Assembly (NCBI GenBank): GCA_015231405.1
Contig: JADGBR010000022.1
Location: forward strand, 1-50,036
Direction of reading: 5' to 3'
Length of the DNA: 50,036 nucleotides
Source: Candidatus Omnitrophota bacterium
GTDB lineage: Bacteria > Omnitrophota > Gorgyraeia > Tantalellales > Tantalellaceae
This document shows positions 8,229-14,307 of the stretch, in pieces. The translations under genes and the position numbers were made by a program. The notes under the pieces were generated by a model that had not been told where the DNA came from, did not search any database, and saw nothing but the letters and a program-made list of their open reading frames with translations. The stretch's first letter is position 1. Each line of letters opens with the position of its first letter.

Positions 8229-9359
8229 TTATTCGAACGACCCGAGAAAAGTAATGACCTGCGCCTTTATCCCGTCTTTGAACGGCGCAAACGATTCGCT
8301 TATGACGGAAATGACGGCGCCGTCTTTCACCGTCCAGTACAGATCGAAATAGAAAACAAGATCCTTCCCCATAAATTTCATTTTCATGGTATTCCGTATA
8401 TTGCCCCACTCCCTGCCGGATATGTCCAGGTATTCTGCCTCCGCCTGTTCAGAGTTGAACCATTTTTTCATCCAATCCATATAGAACGGCGGTTCCCCGA
8501 TACCCGCGAATATCTTTATCTTCCTCAATACGTTTTCGTCCCTCGGGGAATCGAAACCTTTCCCGAACCTCGGCTTATTCTCTATTACGGCTATTATCCC
8601 TTTATAGACCGCTTCAGCGGGAACGTTCCCATCCACGATATAGCCTATTACCCTGGTACCGGGGAAAGCCACATAATTCATGTTCTCGTTCAGGCCGTTC
8701 CCTACCGGCCGTGAAAGTTTAATGGAAAATCCTTCCGGCGGGTCCTTGTAAACGATCCACTCTCCGGGCACTTTCCCGAATTTAACCGTGCCTGCGTCAA
8801 GGGACTTTATCATCCCAGGCTTATTCTGTTTCACGAACGACATCATGGCCTGGGCCGACCTGAACCCTGTGTAAAAAAGGTTGTACGCCAATACCAATAC
8901 GAGAGCTGACCAGAAATACGCCTTAACTTTTCTATATGGCATAGCGGGCCAGAATTTCTCATTTTTAACTTTGTGGAGATAATAATCGTAGTTCGCCATA
9001 AGTCCGAAACAAATGAAGGCGAATATCCACGTATAGGAAGAGACAGAATAAAGCTCGAGATAAAGCGCCGCCCGCTCAAGTGCCCAGAAAAAGATCCCGT
9101 AAAGGAACATTTTCGGCCATAGCCCCTTAAAAAGATACCACAGGAACTGGAATATCGCCGCGAACCAGTTCCAGCTGATGATCTCGCCGGAGTCGAATTT
9201 CGCGAAAGCATCGCGAAAATATTTTTTCATCTCTTTTTTCGGAGAGAGAGATCTGTCGGTAACTCCGTCTCCGGCCACGTTATCGAGCCTTTCGCCGCAA
9301 TCCAGGCACATCGCCCAGGTATCGTCGTACTGTTTTTGGCATTTGGAACATTGTTTCAT
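8229..9359 (-). CDS. Zinc-ribbon membrane protein (DUF2628-like)
   Basis: This 376-residue protein starts MKQCSKCQKQ. Residues 1-25 form a zinc ribbon with two CxxC pairs (CSKC, CLDC). Residues about 40-170 hold several hydrophobic segments with SWNWFAAIFQFLWYLFKGLW, which resembles DUF2628-type membrane domains. The rest, about 190-376, is a soluble domain without a recognised family. The second ATG is preferred because GGGGGAG sits just before it; the alternative start adds six residues. Function is unknown. A Trp- and Phe-rich membrane module joined to a zinc ribbon is common among bacterial proteins of unknown role. Confidence 0.75.
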   Translation of the reverse strand: MKQCSKCQKQYDDTWAMCLDCGERLDNVAGDGVTDRSLSPKKEMKKYFRDAFAKFDSGEIISWNWFAAIFQFLWYLFKGLWPKMFLYGIFFWALERAALYLELYSVSSYTWIFAFICFGLMANYDYYLHKVKNEKFWPAMPYRKVKAYFWSALVLVLAYNLFYTGFRSAQAMMSFVKQNKPGMIKSLDAGTVKFGKVPGEWIVYKDPPEGFSIKLSRPVGNGLNENMNYVAFPGTRVIGYIVDGNVPAEAVYKGIIAVIENKPRFGKGFDSPRDENVLRKIKIFAGIGEPPFYMDWMKKWFNSEQAEAEYLDISGREWGNIRNTMKMKFMGKDLVFYFDLYWTVKDGAVISVISESFAPFKDGIKAQVITFLGSFE

Positions 9360-9390
9360 AAACTCCCCCAAGATCATACTTTATTAGTGA

Positions 9391-9463
9391 GTAACCAGTT
9401 ACCAGAAAAGATAAACAACATGTCTTTATTCCCTCTGGTTACCGGCAACTGGTTTCTGGTTAC
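9391..9463. repeat. Heptamer-armed inverted element 4
   Basis: The left arm is GTAACCA, GTTACCA (9391-9404). The right arm is TGGTTAC, CGGCAAC, TGGTTTC, TGGTTAC (9436-9463). The last right-arm unit overlaps the TAA stop (9460-9462) of the flavoprotein gene, so the array enters the coding frame. Confidence 0.8.
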
Positions 9464-10041
9464 TCTTTACAAACCGCCTTCCCGAACTCCACAACCTTTT
9501 CACGAACACCCGGCAGCTTAACGATATCCCCCGAAACACCCGCGTTTGGAATAACCAGGGACTTATACTTCATACCCGTGTACTCCGCGGTCAGGATGAA
9601 CGGTTTCTCGAGAGCGTCAAACCCGACATCCTCGTAAGCGCTGGCGAGAACAGCGAGCGTTTTCCCCTTAAGCGGCGTTTCCATGGTTCCCGAGCCGTTA
9701 TCCCATTTATAAAGGGAGAACATGCGGTCGAATATGACCTTGATCTGGGCGCTCGCCGAAAAGAAATATAGCGGCGTGGCCATAACAATAGCATCGACCT
9801 CCGCCATCCTCTTAAGGACGGGTCCGGCGCCGTCATCTATGACGCATTCGTATTTCTCGAGCTTCTGACAGGCTCTGCAGGAAGAGCATCCCGGCACCTT
9901 GTATTTCAGCGCCCCGGCTTTGACCGTCTCAATTTCCGCGCCCGAAGACATAGCCCCTTGGGCGAACCATCCCGCCAATAACGCGGTATTCCCGTCATTC
10001 CTGGGGCTTCCGGTTATGATCAATATTTTTTTATCCGTCAT
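9460..10041 (-). CDS. NADPH-dependent FMN reductase / iron-sulfur flavoprotein family
   Basis: This 193-residue flavodoxin-fold protein begins KKILIITGSPRNDGNTALLAG, the FMN phosphate loop (GSPRxxGNT). A Cys cluster CSSCRACQKLEKYEC (about 52-66) resembles the compact [4Fe-4S] motif of iron-sulfur flavoproteins and thiol-rich NAD(P)H oxidoreductases of anaerobes. ATPLYFFSASAQIKVIFDR is the second flavin-contact segment. Such proteins transfer electrons from ferredoxin or NAD(P)H to small acceptors and often act in oxygen detoxification. The desulfoferrodoxin gene lies 81 nt upstream, which fits that role. The start MTDKK is preferred because GGGGGAGAGG precedes it; the longer form would read through a heptamer repeat. 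Its stop codon lies inside another heptamer array. Confidence 0.88.
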   Translation of the reverse strand: MTDKKILIITGSPRNDGNTALLAGWFAQGAMSSGAEIETVKAGALKYKVPGCSSCRACQKLEKYECVIDDGAGPVLKRMAEVDAIVMATPLYFFSASAQIKVIFDRMFSLYKWDNGSGTMETPLKGKTLAVLASAYEDVGFDALEKPFILTAEYTGMKYKSLVIPNAGVSGDIVKLPGVREKVVEFGKAVCKE

Positions 10042-10054
10042 CCTCTCCCCCACA

Positions 10055-10111
10055 CGTAATTCGTAGTTCGACAAAATTCCAGCCTTGCCCGCGTAAAACG
10101 AACCACGCTCT
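10055..10111. repeat. Heptamer-armed element 5 (weak)
   Basis: CGTAATT, CGTAGTT, CGACAAA (10055-10075) faces CGTAAAA, CGAACCA (10092-10105). The arms are partly complementary and keep 7-nt phase. It lies between the desulfoferrodoxin and flavoprotein genes. Confidence 0.5.
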
Positions 10112-10122
10112 ATCCCGCCCCC

Positions 10123-10500
10123 TTACGCTTTCCAGAGACCGTGGACCGTGCAGAACTCCCTGACCTCCAGTATCGACGCCTTGTCTACCTTAAATAACGC
10201 GGACGGGCTCATGCCGAATTTCAGGTCCCTCCGGAGCACCCCCTCACCGGTAATTATCTCTATGAACTTAATATAATGCCGCTCTTCCATCGGATGGGCT
10301 ATCGCCCCTACGGAAATATTCACGCCGCCGTCTTTCTCCTGCATTACCGGGACATGTTTTTCTTTCCCTTCCTCCGCTGTTTTCGCTTCGACCTTTACCA
10401 TATCCTGATCGCAACAGACGAGCGACGGAACGCCCCCCTTAAGTATTTCAACTACATTACCGCAAAGATTACATGTATAGATCTCTCCAACCCTTGTCAT
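10123..10500 (-). CDS. dfx: Desulfoferrodoxin (class I superoxide reductase)
   Basis: This 125-residue cytoplasmic enzyme reduces superoxide to hydrogen peroxide without making O2, a defence typical of anaerobes. The N-terminal desulforedoxin domain has Cys10, Cys13, Cys29 and Cys30 for the FeCys4 centre. The catalytic domain shows Glu47-Lys48-His49, His69, His75, Cys117 and His120, which match the four-His one-Cys iron site and the catalytic Glu/Lys pair. Length and residue spacing agree with the Desulfovibrio-type protein. The flavoprotein gene downstream could supply electrons, although rubredoxin is the usual donor and none is seen here. Confidence 0.96.
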   Translation of the reverse strand: MTRVGEIYTCNLCGNVVEILKGGVPSLVCCDQDMVKVEAKTAEEGKEKHVPVMQEKDGGVNISVGAIAHPMEERHYIKFIEIITGEGVLRRDLKFGMSPSALFKVDKASILEVREFCTVHGLWKA

Positions 10501-10524
10501 TTGAACACCCCCCTTAACAGAATT

Positions 10525-11340
10525 TTATTTATTTATTTCCTCTATCTTATCCAAATGGAATTTACGGTATTCGCTGCGCATGTGGCAATAAGAATATACG
10601 TATCCGTCCCGTATGCTTATCGGCGTTATGGTCCTTTCCGTGACTTCTCCGTTCCACACAGACCTGTACTTTATCTTTAGCCGGCTTTTCGTCTCTATGG
10701 CCGTTGTCAAGGCCTCCTCCATCCTGGAGGCCCCCGGCACACGGTCTCGCCCGGGCCGCGTCCGGGGTATTTTCTCGCGGTATACCGAAGAGATCTCCTC
10801 GACCAGGGTGACGCCTTCATCCTCAAGAATGCTTATCTCTCTCATAAAAACAGCGAGCGCCGCGCGCGCGTCCTCGATGGCCCTGTGCTCGACGCCGGTC
10901 TTTATCCCAAGATGCCCCGTTACCTTGCCTAGGGAATACCCGCCGGTGAATCCGAAACAGCGCCGGGCCAGGGTCAGAGCGTCTATGACCTGATATCCCA
11001 GGACCATCTCTTTCTTATCCCCAAGCTCCGCGACGAGAAAACCCATATCGAACCCCGCGTTGTACGCGACAAGGACGGAGCCTTCTATGAATTCCAGAAA
11101 AGAAGGAAGGACTTCGCTTATTACGGGCTTATCCCCGAGCATTTCTGAAGTTATCCCGTTCACCCGGAACGCCCCGTCCGATAACGGCCTCATAGGGTTC
11201 ACTAGGGCATTGAATTCCCTCGTGGTACCGTCGGGCTCTACCCTTATCGCCCCGATCTCGCAGATCTTGTCCCCGTAATTCGGAAAAAGCCCGGTCGTCT
11301 CAAAATCGAACGCGGTGTATGTCGCCTCGGATAGTTTCAT
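10525..11340 (-). CDS. DnaQ-family 3'-5' exonuclease fused to a WYL domain
   Basis: This 271-residue protein has a DEDDh exonuclease (about 5-175) with FDFETTG (Asp and Glu of ExoI), AYNAGFDMGFL (ExoII) and EHRAIEDARAAL (ExoIII His and Asp). The C-terminal 65 residues resemble a WYL domain: alternating strands with KIKYRSVWNG, R.ITPI.I, YSYCHMRSEYRKFHLDKI. WYL domains bind ligands or nucleic acids and often control DNA-damage or phage-defence functions, so the nuclease may be ligand-gated; that is inference. The ATG at 11338-11340 was chosen over a longer ORF because the extra 71 codons read the GTGCAGG repeat array. A perfect extended -10 box ends 6 nt before this ATG, predicting a leaderless mRNA. 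Confidence 0.88.
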   Translation of the reverse strand: MKLSEATYTAFDFETTGLFPNYGDKICEIGAIRVEPDGTTREFNALVNPMRPLSDGAFRVNGITSEMLGDKPVISEVLPSFLEFIEGSVLVAYNAGFDMGFLVAELGDKKEMVLGYQVIDALTLARRCFGFTGGYSLGKVTGHLGIKTGVEHRAIEDARAALAVFMREISILEDEGVTLVEEISSVYREKIPRTRPGRDRVPGASRMEEALTTAIETKSRLKIKYRSVWNGEVTERTITPISIRDGYVYSYCHMRSEYRKFHLDKIEEINK

Positions 11341-11346
11341 AATGAT

Positions 11347-11355
11347 ATTATAGCA
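11347..11355 (-). promoter_or_regulatory. Extended -10 promoter, predicted leaderless start for the exonuclease-WYL gene
   Basis: TGCTATAAT on the minus strand is followed by six nucleotides and then ATG, so transcription would begin at or next to the start codon. No Shine-Dalgarno sequence is present. Confidence 0.7.
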
Positions 11356-11362
11356 TGTCCGG

Positions 11363-11497
11363 GGACAATGGACTATGGACAACGGACCTGTCAGCATGGA
11401 GCATGGTGCAGGGTGCAGGGTGCAGGGTGCAGGGTGCAGGGTGCAGGGTGCAGGGTAGATAATTCGGCACCCCATGCCCCATGCCCCATGCGCTATG
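11363..11497. repeat. Compound heptamer element with GTGCAGG array
   Basis: In phase from the left are GGACAAT, GGACTAT, GGACAAC, GGACCTG (11363-11390). Then come seven perfect copies of GTGCAGG (11406-11454) and then CCCCATG three times and CGCTATG (11470-11497). The last unit contains the TAG stop (11493-11495) of the prmA-like gene. Three different 7-bp words therefore share one gap. Confidence 0.85.
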
Positions 11498-12359
11498 CTT
11501 TTCGTCTGTACAGCACCGCGCACCATTCCTTGTCCTTCTCGACCCGGAGGCATTTGAGCTCGGGGGAATCGAAATTCTCGCGGAAATATTTATAATTGCC
11601 TCGCGATATCCCGGAAACGGCGAGATATTTCCCGCCGTTCACATGTCCGATGAGCTTGTCACGCAACGCGACAAGATCGCGTGTGAAAAGATTGGCTATG
11701 ACCATATCGAACTTTTTCTTTTTTTTGAATTTATAGAAATCCCCGGCGATAGATGAGAAACCGGAGCGCTTATTCAGCCTGAAATTGGCTAGAGCCGTCT
11801 TAACGGCTTCTTTATCGATGTCTATGGCCCATACTTCGCGTGCTCCGTATATCCCGGCGACAAGACACAGAAGCCCGGTGCCCGAACCGACATCCATGAC
11901 GCTCGCGTAATCACCCTTTTTCGTCTTAAGAAATAAAGCGAGACGGCATGTGGTAAAATGCCTGCCCGAGCCGAAAACGTTGTTTATGAAAAGGCGTATC
12001 GTTCTTTCCCCGGGACAAGCTGCCTTGAACCGCGCGCCGGGCTTAGCCGGAATAACTCTTATATCTCCGTTCAGGGTGAATGGCTTATTGTAGAGCGCGC
12101 ATTTCTTCACCCAGTTTTTCTCGTCCACCCCGGATGTCCGCACCCTCGCGTTCAGAAGACCAAGGGACAAGATCCGCTTACGGATCCTATCGCGGGCCTG
12201 CTTCAGCCTGAAATATACCGTTATCCCGGACGACCGGATGTCCATGGTCTCTACAATATTTCCGAGAGAAACGCCCATGCCCGTAAGGACCTCCCTTAGA
12301 AGGCCGGCGGAATACGGATCGGCTCCGGGAAAAGTGATGGTTATCTGGTAGAGTTTCAT
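11493..12359 (-). CDS. prmA: PrmA-like ribosomal protein L11 methyltransferase
   Basis: This 288-residue SAM-dependent methyltransferase has an N-terminal alpha/beta domain (about 1-95) that would bind L11. The linker GSGRHFTTCRLALFL is a variant of the PrmA motif FGTGxHxTT. The Rossmann methyltransferase fold shows motif I MDVGSGTGLLCLVA, the acidic AIDIDKEAV of motif II, and VIANLF in the motif IV position where PrmA has NI/NL. It trimethylates L11 in the large ribosomal subunit in known cases. The DUF486 gene lies 3 nt upstream, so both are co-transcribed. The stop codon lies inside a heptamer repeat array. The divergent H-F-T-T motif leaves open a different protein substrate. Confidence 0.85.
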   Translation of the reverse strand: MKLYQITITFPGADPYSAGLLREVLTGMGVSLGNIVETMDIRSSGITVYFRLKQARDRIRKRILSLGLLNARVRTSGVDEKNWVKKCALYNKPFTLNGDIRVIPAKPGARFKAACPGERTIRLFINNVFGSGRHFTTCRLALFLKTKKGDYASVMDVGSGTGLLCLVAGIYGAREVWAIDIDKEAVKTALANFRLNKRSGFSSIAGDFYKFKKKKKFDMVIANLFTRDLVALRDKLIGHVNGGKYLAVSGISRGNYKYFRENFDSPELKCLRVEKDKEWCAVLYRRKA

Positions 12360-12362
12360 GAG

Positions 12363-12689
12363 TTACTTCTTGAAAATGACTATTACTGCCAGAACTATCA
12401 GGCCGAACCCTACCGCGTAATTCCACCTGAATTCTTCTTTAAGATACAATATCGAGAAGAGCGAAAAAACGACAAGCGTTATTACTTCCTGTATGGTCTT
12501 AAGCTGCGCGGCAGTGAATTCCCCGTGCCCGATACGGTTAGCCGGGACCTGAAAACAGTACTCGAAGAACGCTATGCCCCAGCTTATGAGGATCACCATG
12601 GCGATAGGCGAGGATTTGTACTTGAGATGGCCATACCAGGCGACTGTCATGAAGATGTTCGAGATCACTAAAAGTATGATTGTTCGCAT
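12363..12689 (-). CDS. DMT superfamily small membrane protein (DUF486)
   Basis: This 108-residue protein has four predicted membrane helices. The segment TAAQLKTIQEVITLVVFSLFSILYLKEEF matches the conserved core of DUF486 proteins, which are small relatives of drug/metabolite transporters; the final helix follows from WNYAVGFG. Substrate is unknown. A TATAAT box lies about 30 nt upstream (12718-12723, minus strand). The PrmA-like gene begins 3 nt after its stop. Confidence 0.88.
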   Translation of the reverse strand: MRTIILLVISNIFMTVAWYGHLKYKSSPIAMVILISWGIAFFEYCFQVPANRIGHGEFTAAQLKTIQEVITLVVFSLFSILYLKEEFRWNYAVGFGLIVLAVIVIFKK

Positions 12690-12781
12690 GTGTGTTTCTC
12701 AGTTCGGTTATTGTGGGATTATACTCCGTTGTTCATGCTGTTGTGAAGGGAAAAATTGTTTAGTGATTAGAAATTAACTGC

Positions 12782-12846
12782 GGTGTCAGGCCTCCCCATT
12801 GGACATTACTCAGCATTAGTTTTGTCTAATGGGGAGGCCTGACACC
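12782..12846. repeat. 24-bp-arm palindromic repeat, copy 2
   Basis: Arms 12782-12805 and 12823-12846 match each other except for one base and are the same sequence as the repeat at 6080-6141 (GGTGTCAGGCCTCCCC...). The 17-nt loop is unrelated. It sits between the divergent DUF486 and thioredoxin-CcdA genes. Confidence 0.85.
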
Positions 12847-12854
12847 GCAACTTG

Positions 12855-12882
12855 CTGACCCCTGACCCTTGCCCCTTGACCC
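12855..12882. repeat. Single heptamer arm
   Basis: CTGACCC, CTGACCC, TTGCCCC, TTGACCC lie in exact 7-nt phase next to the palindrome. No opposing arm was seen. The words match those of the element at 291-388. Confidence 0.6.
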
Positions 12883-12912
12883 TACGTTCCCCTTCTCCTC
12901 CTCCCGCCAATA

Positions 12913-12921
12913 TGCTAAAAT
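12913..12921 (+). promoter_or_regulatory. Extended -10 promoter, predicted leaderless start for the thioredoxin-CcdA gene
   Basis: TGCTAAAAT is followed by six nucleotides (ACCCCC) and the ATG at 12928. There is no Shine-Dalgarno sequence, so the mRNA probably begins at the start codon. Confidence 0.65.
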
Positions 12922-12927
12922 ACCCCC

Positions 12928-14067
12928 ATGCTCAAGAAAACCTTTCTAAGTATTCTCTTATTCTTCGCGATATCTGAAGCGCATGCCGAAGAGAAGCAGG
13001 TTGATCCGGAAATATTATTTTTCTACTCCTCGCACTGCGAAGAGTGCGTGTATCTCAAAGCGGAGTTCTTTCCTCCTTTAAAAGAGAAGTTCTCCGGCAA
13101 GATATCGTGGCGCGAGATAAATATCGACGACAGCAAAGAGAACCTGGAGCTGGCCTTAAGAATAGTAATGGGCGGCAGGAAGACCGGGACCCTGACTCCT
13201 TCCGTCGCCGCCGGGAGTACCATCCTCATGGGGACGAGAGCCATCGAGTCGGGGCTTGCCGAGGCTATAACAAAAATGCTGGCTTCGCCGGGGCTCGGGC
13301 TCGACATAATAGCGGCGGACTCTCCGCCTCCTACCCTTAGAAACATCTCTCCGGGACTTATCTTCCTCTCAGGGATCGTCGACGGCTTCAACCCCTGCGC
13401 TTTCGCCGCCGTGGCTTTCCTTATATCGGTAATGTACGTCCATTCTTTCTCGAAGGCCCAGGCGGCCATCGTAGCGCTGTCGTACTCACTCGCGGTTTTT
13501 ATTGCCTATTTCCTCATCGGTCTCGGGTTATTTAAAGCTCTTTATTCTCTCGAACATTTCAGAGCCATCAGCCTTGTGTTCAGATACTCTATAGCCGGAG
13601 GATGTTTTCTCCTCGCGGTCATCTCCGCTCGCGATTTCATGGTTTACAAGCGGACGGGCGCTCCCAAGGACCTTATCCTTACCCTCCCGGACAATGTTAA
13701 AAAAAAGATCAGCCTTTTGATAGGCTCGAGGCTCAGGGACAATAAAAAGGGTCTTTTACAGCTTTCAGCTGCCGCATTCGCGGCCGGAGCGGCGGTATCC
13801 TGCCTTGAGATGATCTGCACCGGGCAGGTATATGTCCCAACGCTGGTCTACATCCTGAAAAGTTCCGATAATAAGATCACCTCTTTCCTTTACCTCTTCT
13901 TTTATAATGTGCTCTTCGTTCTTCCTCTCATCATCGTAACAGTGCTGTATATTCTTGGCGTAAACTCCAGAACTTTCGGCGATTTCCTCAAAAAGAACAC
14001 CGGCTGGCTGAAACTCGCGCTTGCCGCAATCTTTGCCGCGCTCGGAACTGGAATACTATTCTTCTAG
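12928..14067 (+). CDS. Thioredoxin-like domain fused to CcdA/DsbD-type membrane domain
   Basis: This 379-residue protein has a signal peptide (1-20), an extracytoplasmic thioredoxin-like domain with a redox pair CEEC (Cys37, Cys40), and from about 138 on a polytopic domain of the CcdA/DsbD type. The membrane part has FNPCAF in its first helix and a second Cys-bearing helix (SCLEMICTGQVY, about 288-300), matching the cysteine pair that carries electrons across the membrane. It probably moves reducing power from cytoplasmic thioredoxin to periplasmic substrates. Domain order is the reverse of classical DsbD, where a thioredoxin domain is at the C-terminus. It is transcribed on the plus strand from a leaderless-type promoter, and a 159-bp structured element follows its stop directly. 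Confidence 0.87.
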   Translation: MLKKTFLSILLFFAISEAHAEEKQVDPEILFFYSSHCEECVYLKAEFFPPLKEKFSGKISWREINIDDSKENLELALRIVMGGRKTGTLTPSVAAGSTILMGTRAIESGLAEAITKMLASPGLGLDIIAADSPPPTLRNISPGLIFLSGIVDGFNPCAFAAVAFLISVMYVHSFSKAQAAIVALSYSLAVFIAYFLIGLGLFKALYSLEHFRAISLVFRYSIAGGCFLLAVISARDFMVYKRTGAPKDLILTLPDNVKKKISLLIGSRLRDNKKGLLQLSAAAFAAGAAVSCLEMICTGQVYVPTLVYILKSSDNKITSFLYLFFYNVLFVLPLIIVTVLYILGVNSRTFGDFLKKNTGWLKLALAAIFAALGTGILFF

Positions 14068-14226
14068 CGATGGCGTAAAGGAGATGGGAACCTTCTACCG
14101 GCACTTTGCAAACTTCTAGTTCGGCATGTGGTATTCATCGCAATTTTTGCAAGGTCCACGCACAAGGCTAATTCGAATGGTGGGACAGCAAAGTGCCGTA
14201 CGAAGAACCCCATCTCCTTCACGCCC
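14068..14226 (+). repeat. 159-bp dispersed structured element, copy 1
   Basis: It starts at the base after the TAG stop of the thioredoxin-CcdA gene. A copy of equal length in inverse orientation occupies 27573-27731. The ends form imperfect inverted repeats of about 37 nt with shared blocks AAGGAGATGGG and GGCACTTTGC; the centre keeps GCAAGGTCCACGCACAAGG (19 nt). It could be a MITE-like element or a structured 3' RNA. Confidence 0.8.
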
Positions 14227-14307
14227 ACACCCCTATCGCAGAAACCTGGAAAATACCGTGTAAAAAAAACCAGCGCGCGTGCAATGGGTTAGCCCTATCA
14301 ATGACCC

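Noticed and set aside
11406-11454. GTGCAGG array as a CRISPR array
   Set aside because: Units are 7 bp with no spacers, and no cas gene is in the window.
10525-11553. Longer start for the exonuclease-WYL gene
   Set aside because: The extra 71 codons are translations of the GTGCAGG and CCCCATG repeats and include low-complexity Ala-Pro-Cys runs; the promoter ends just before the shorter ATG.
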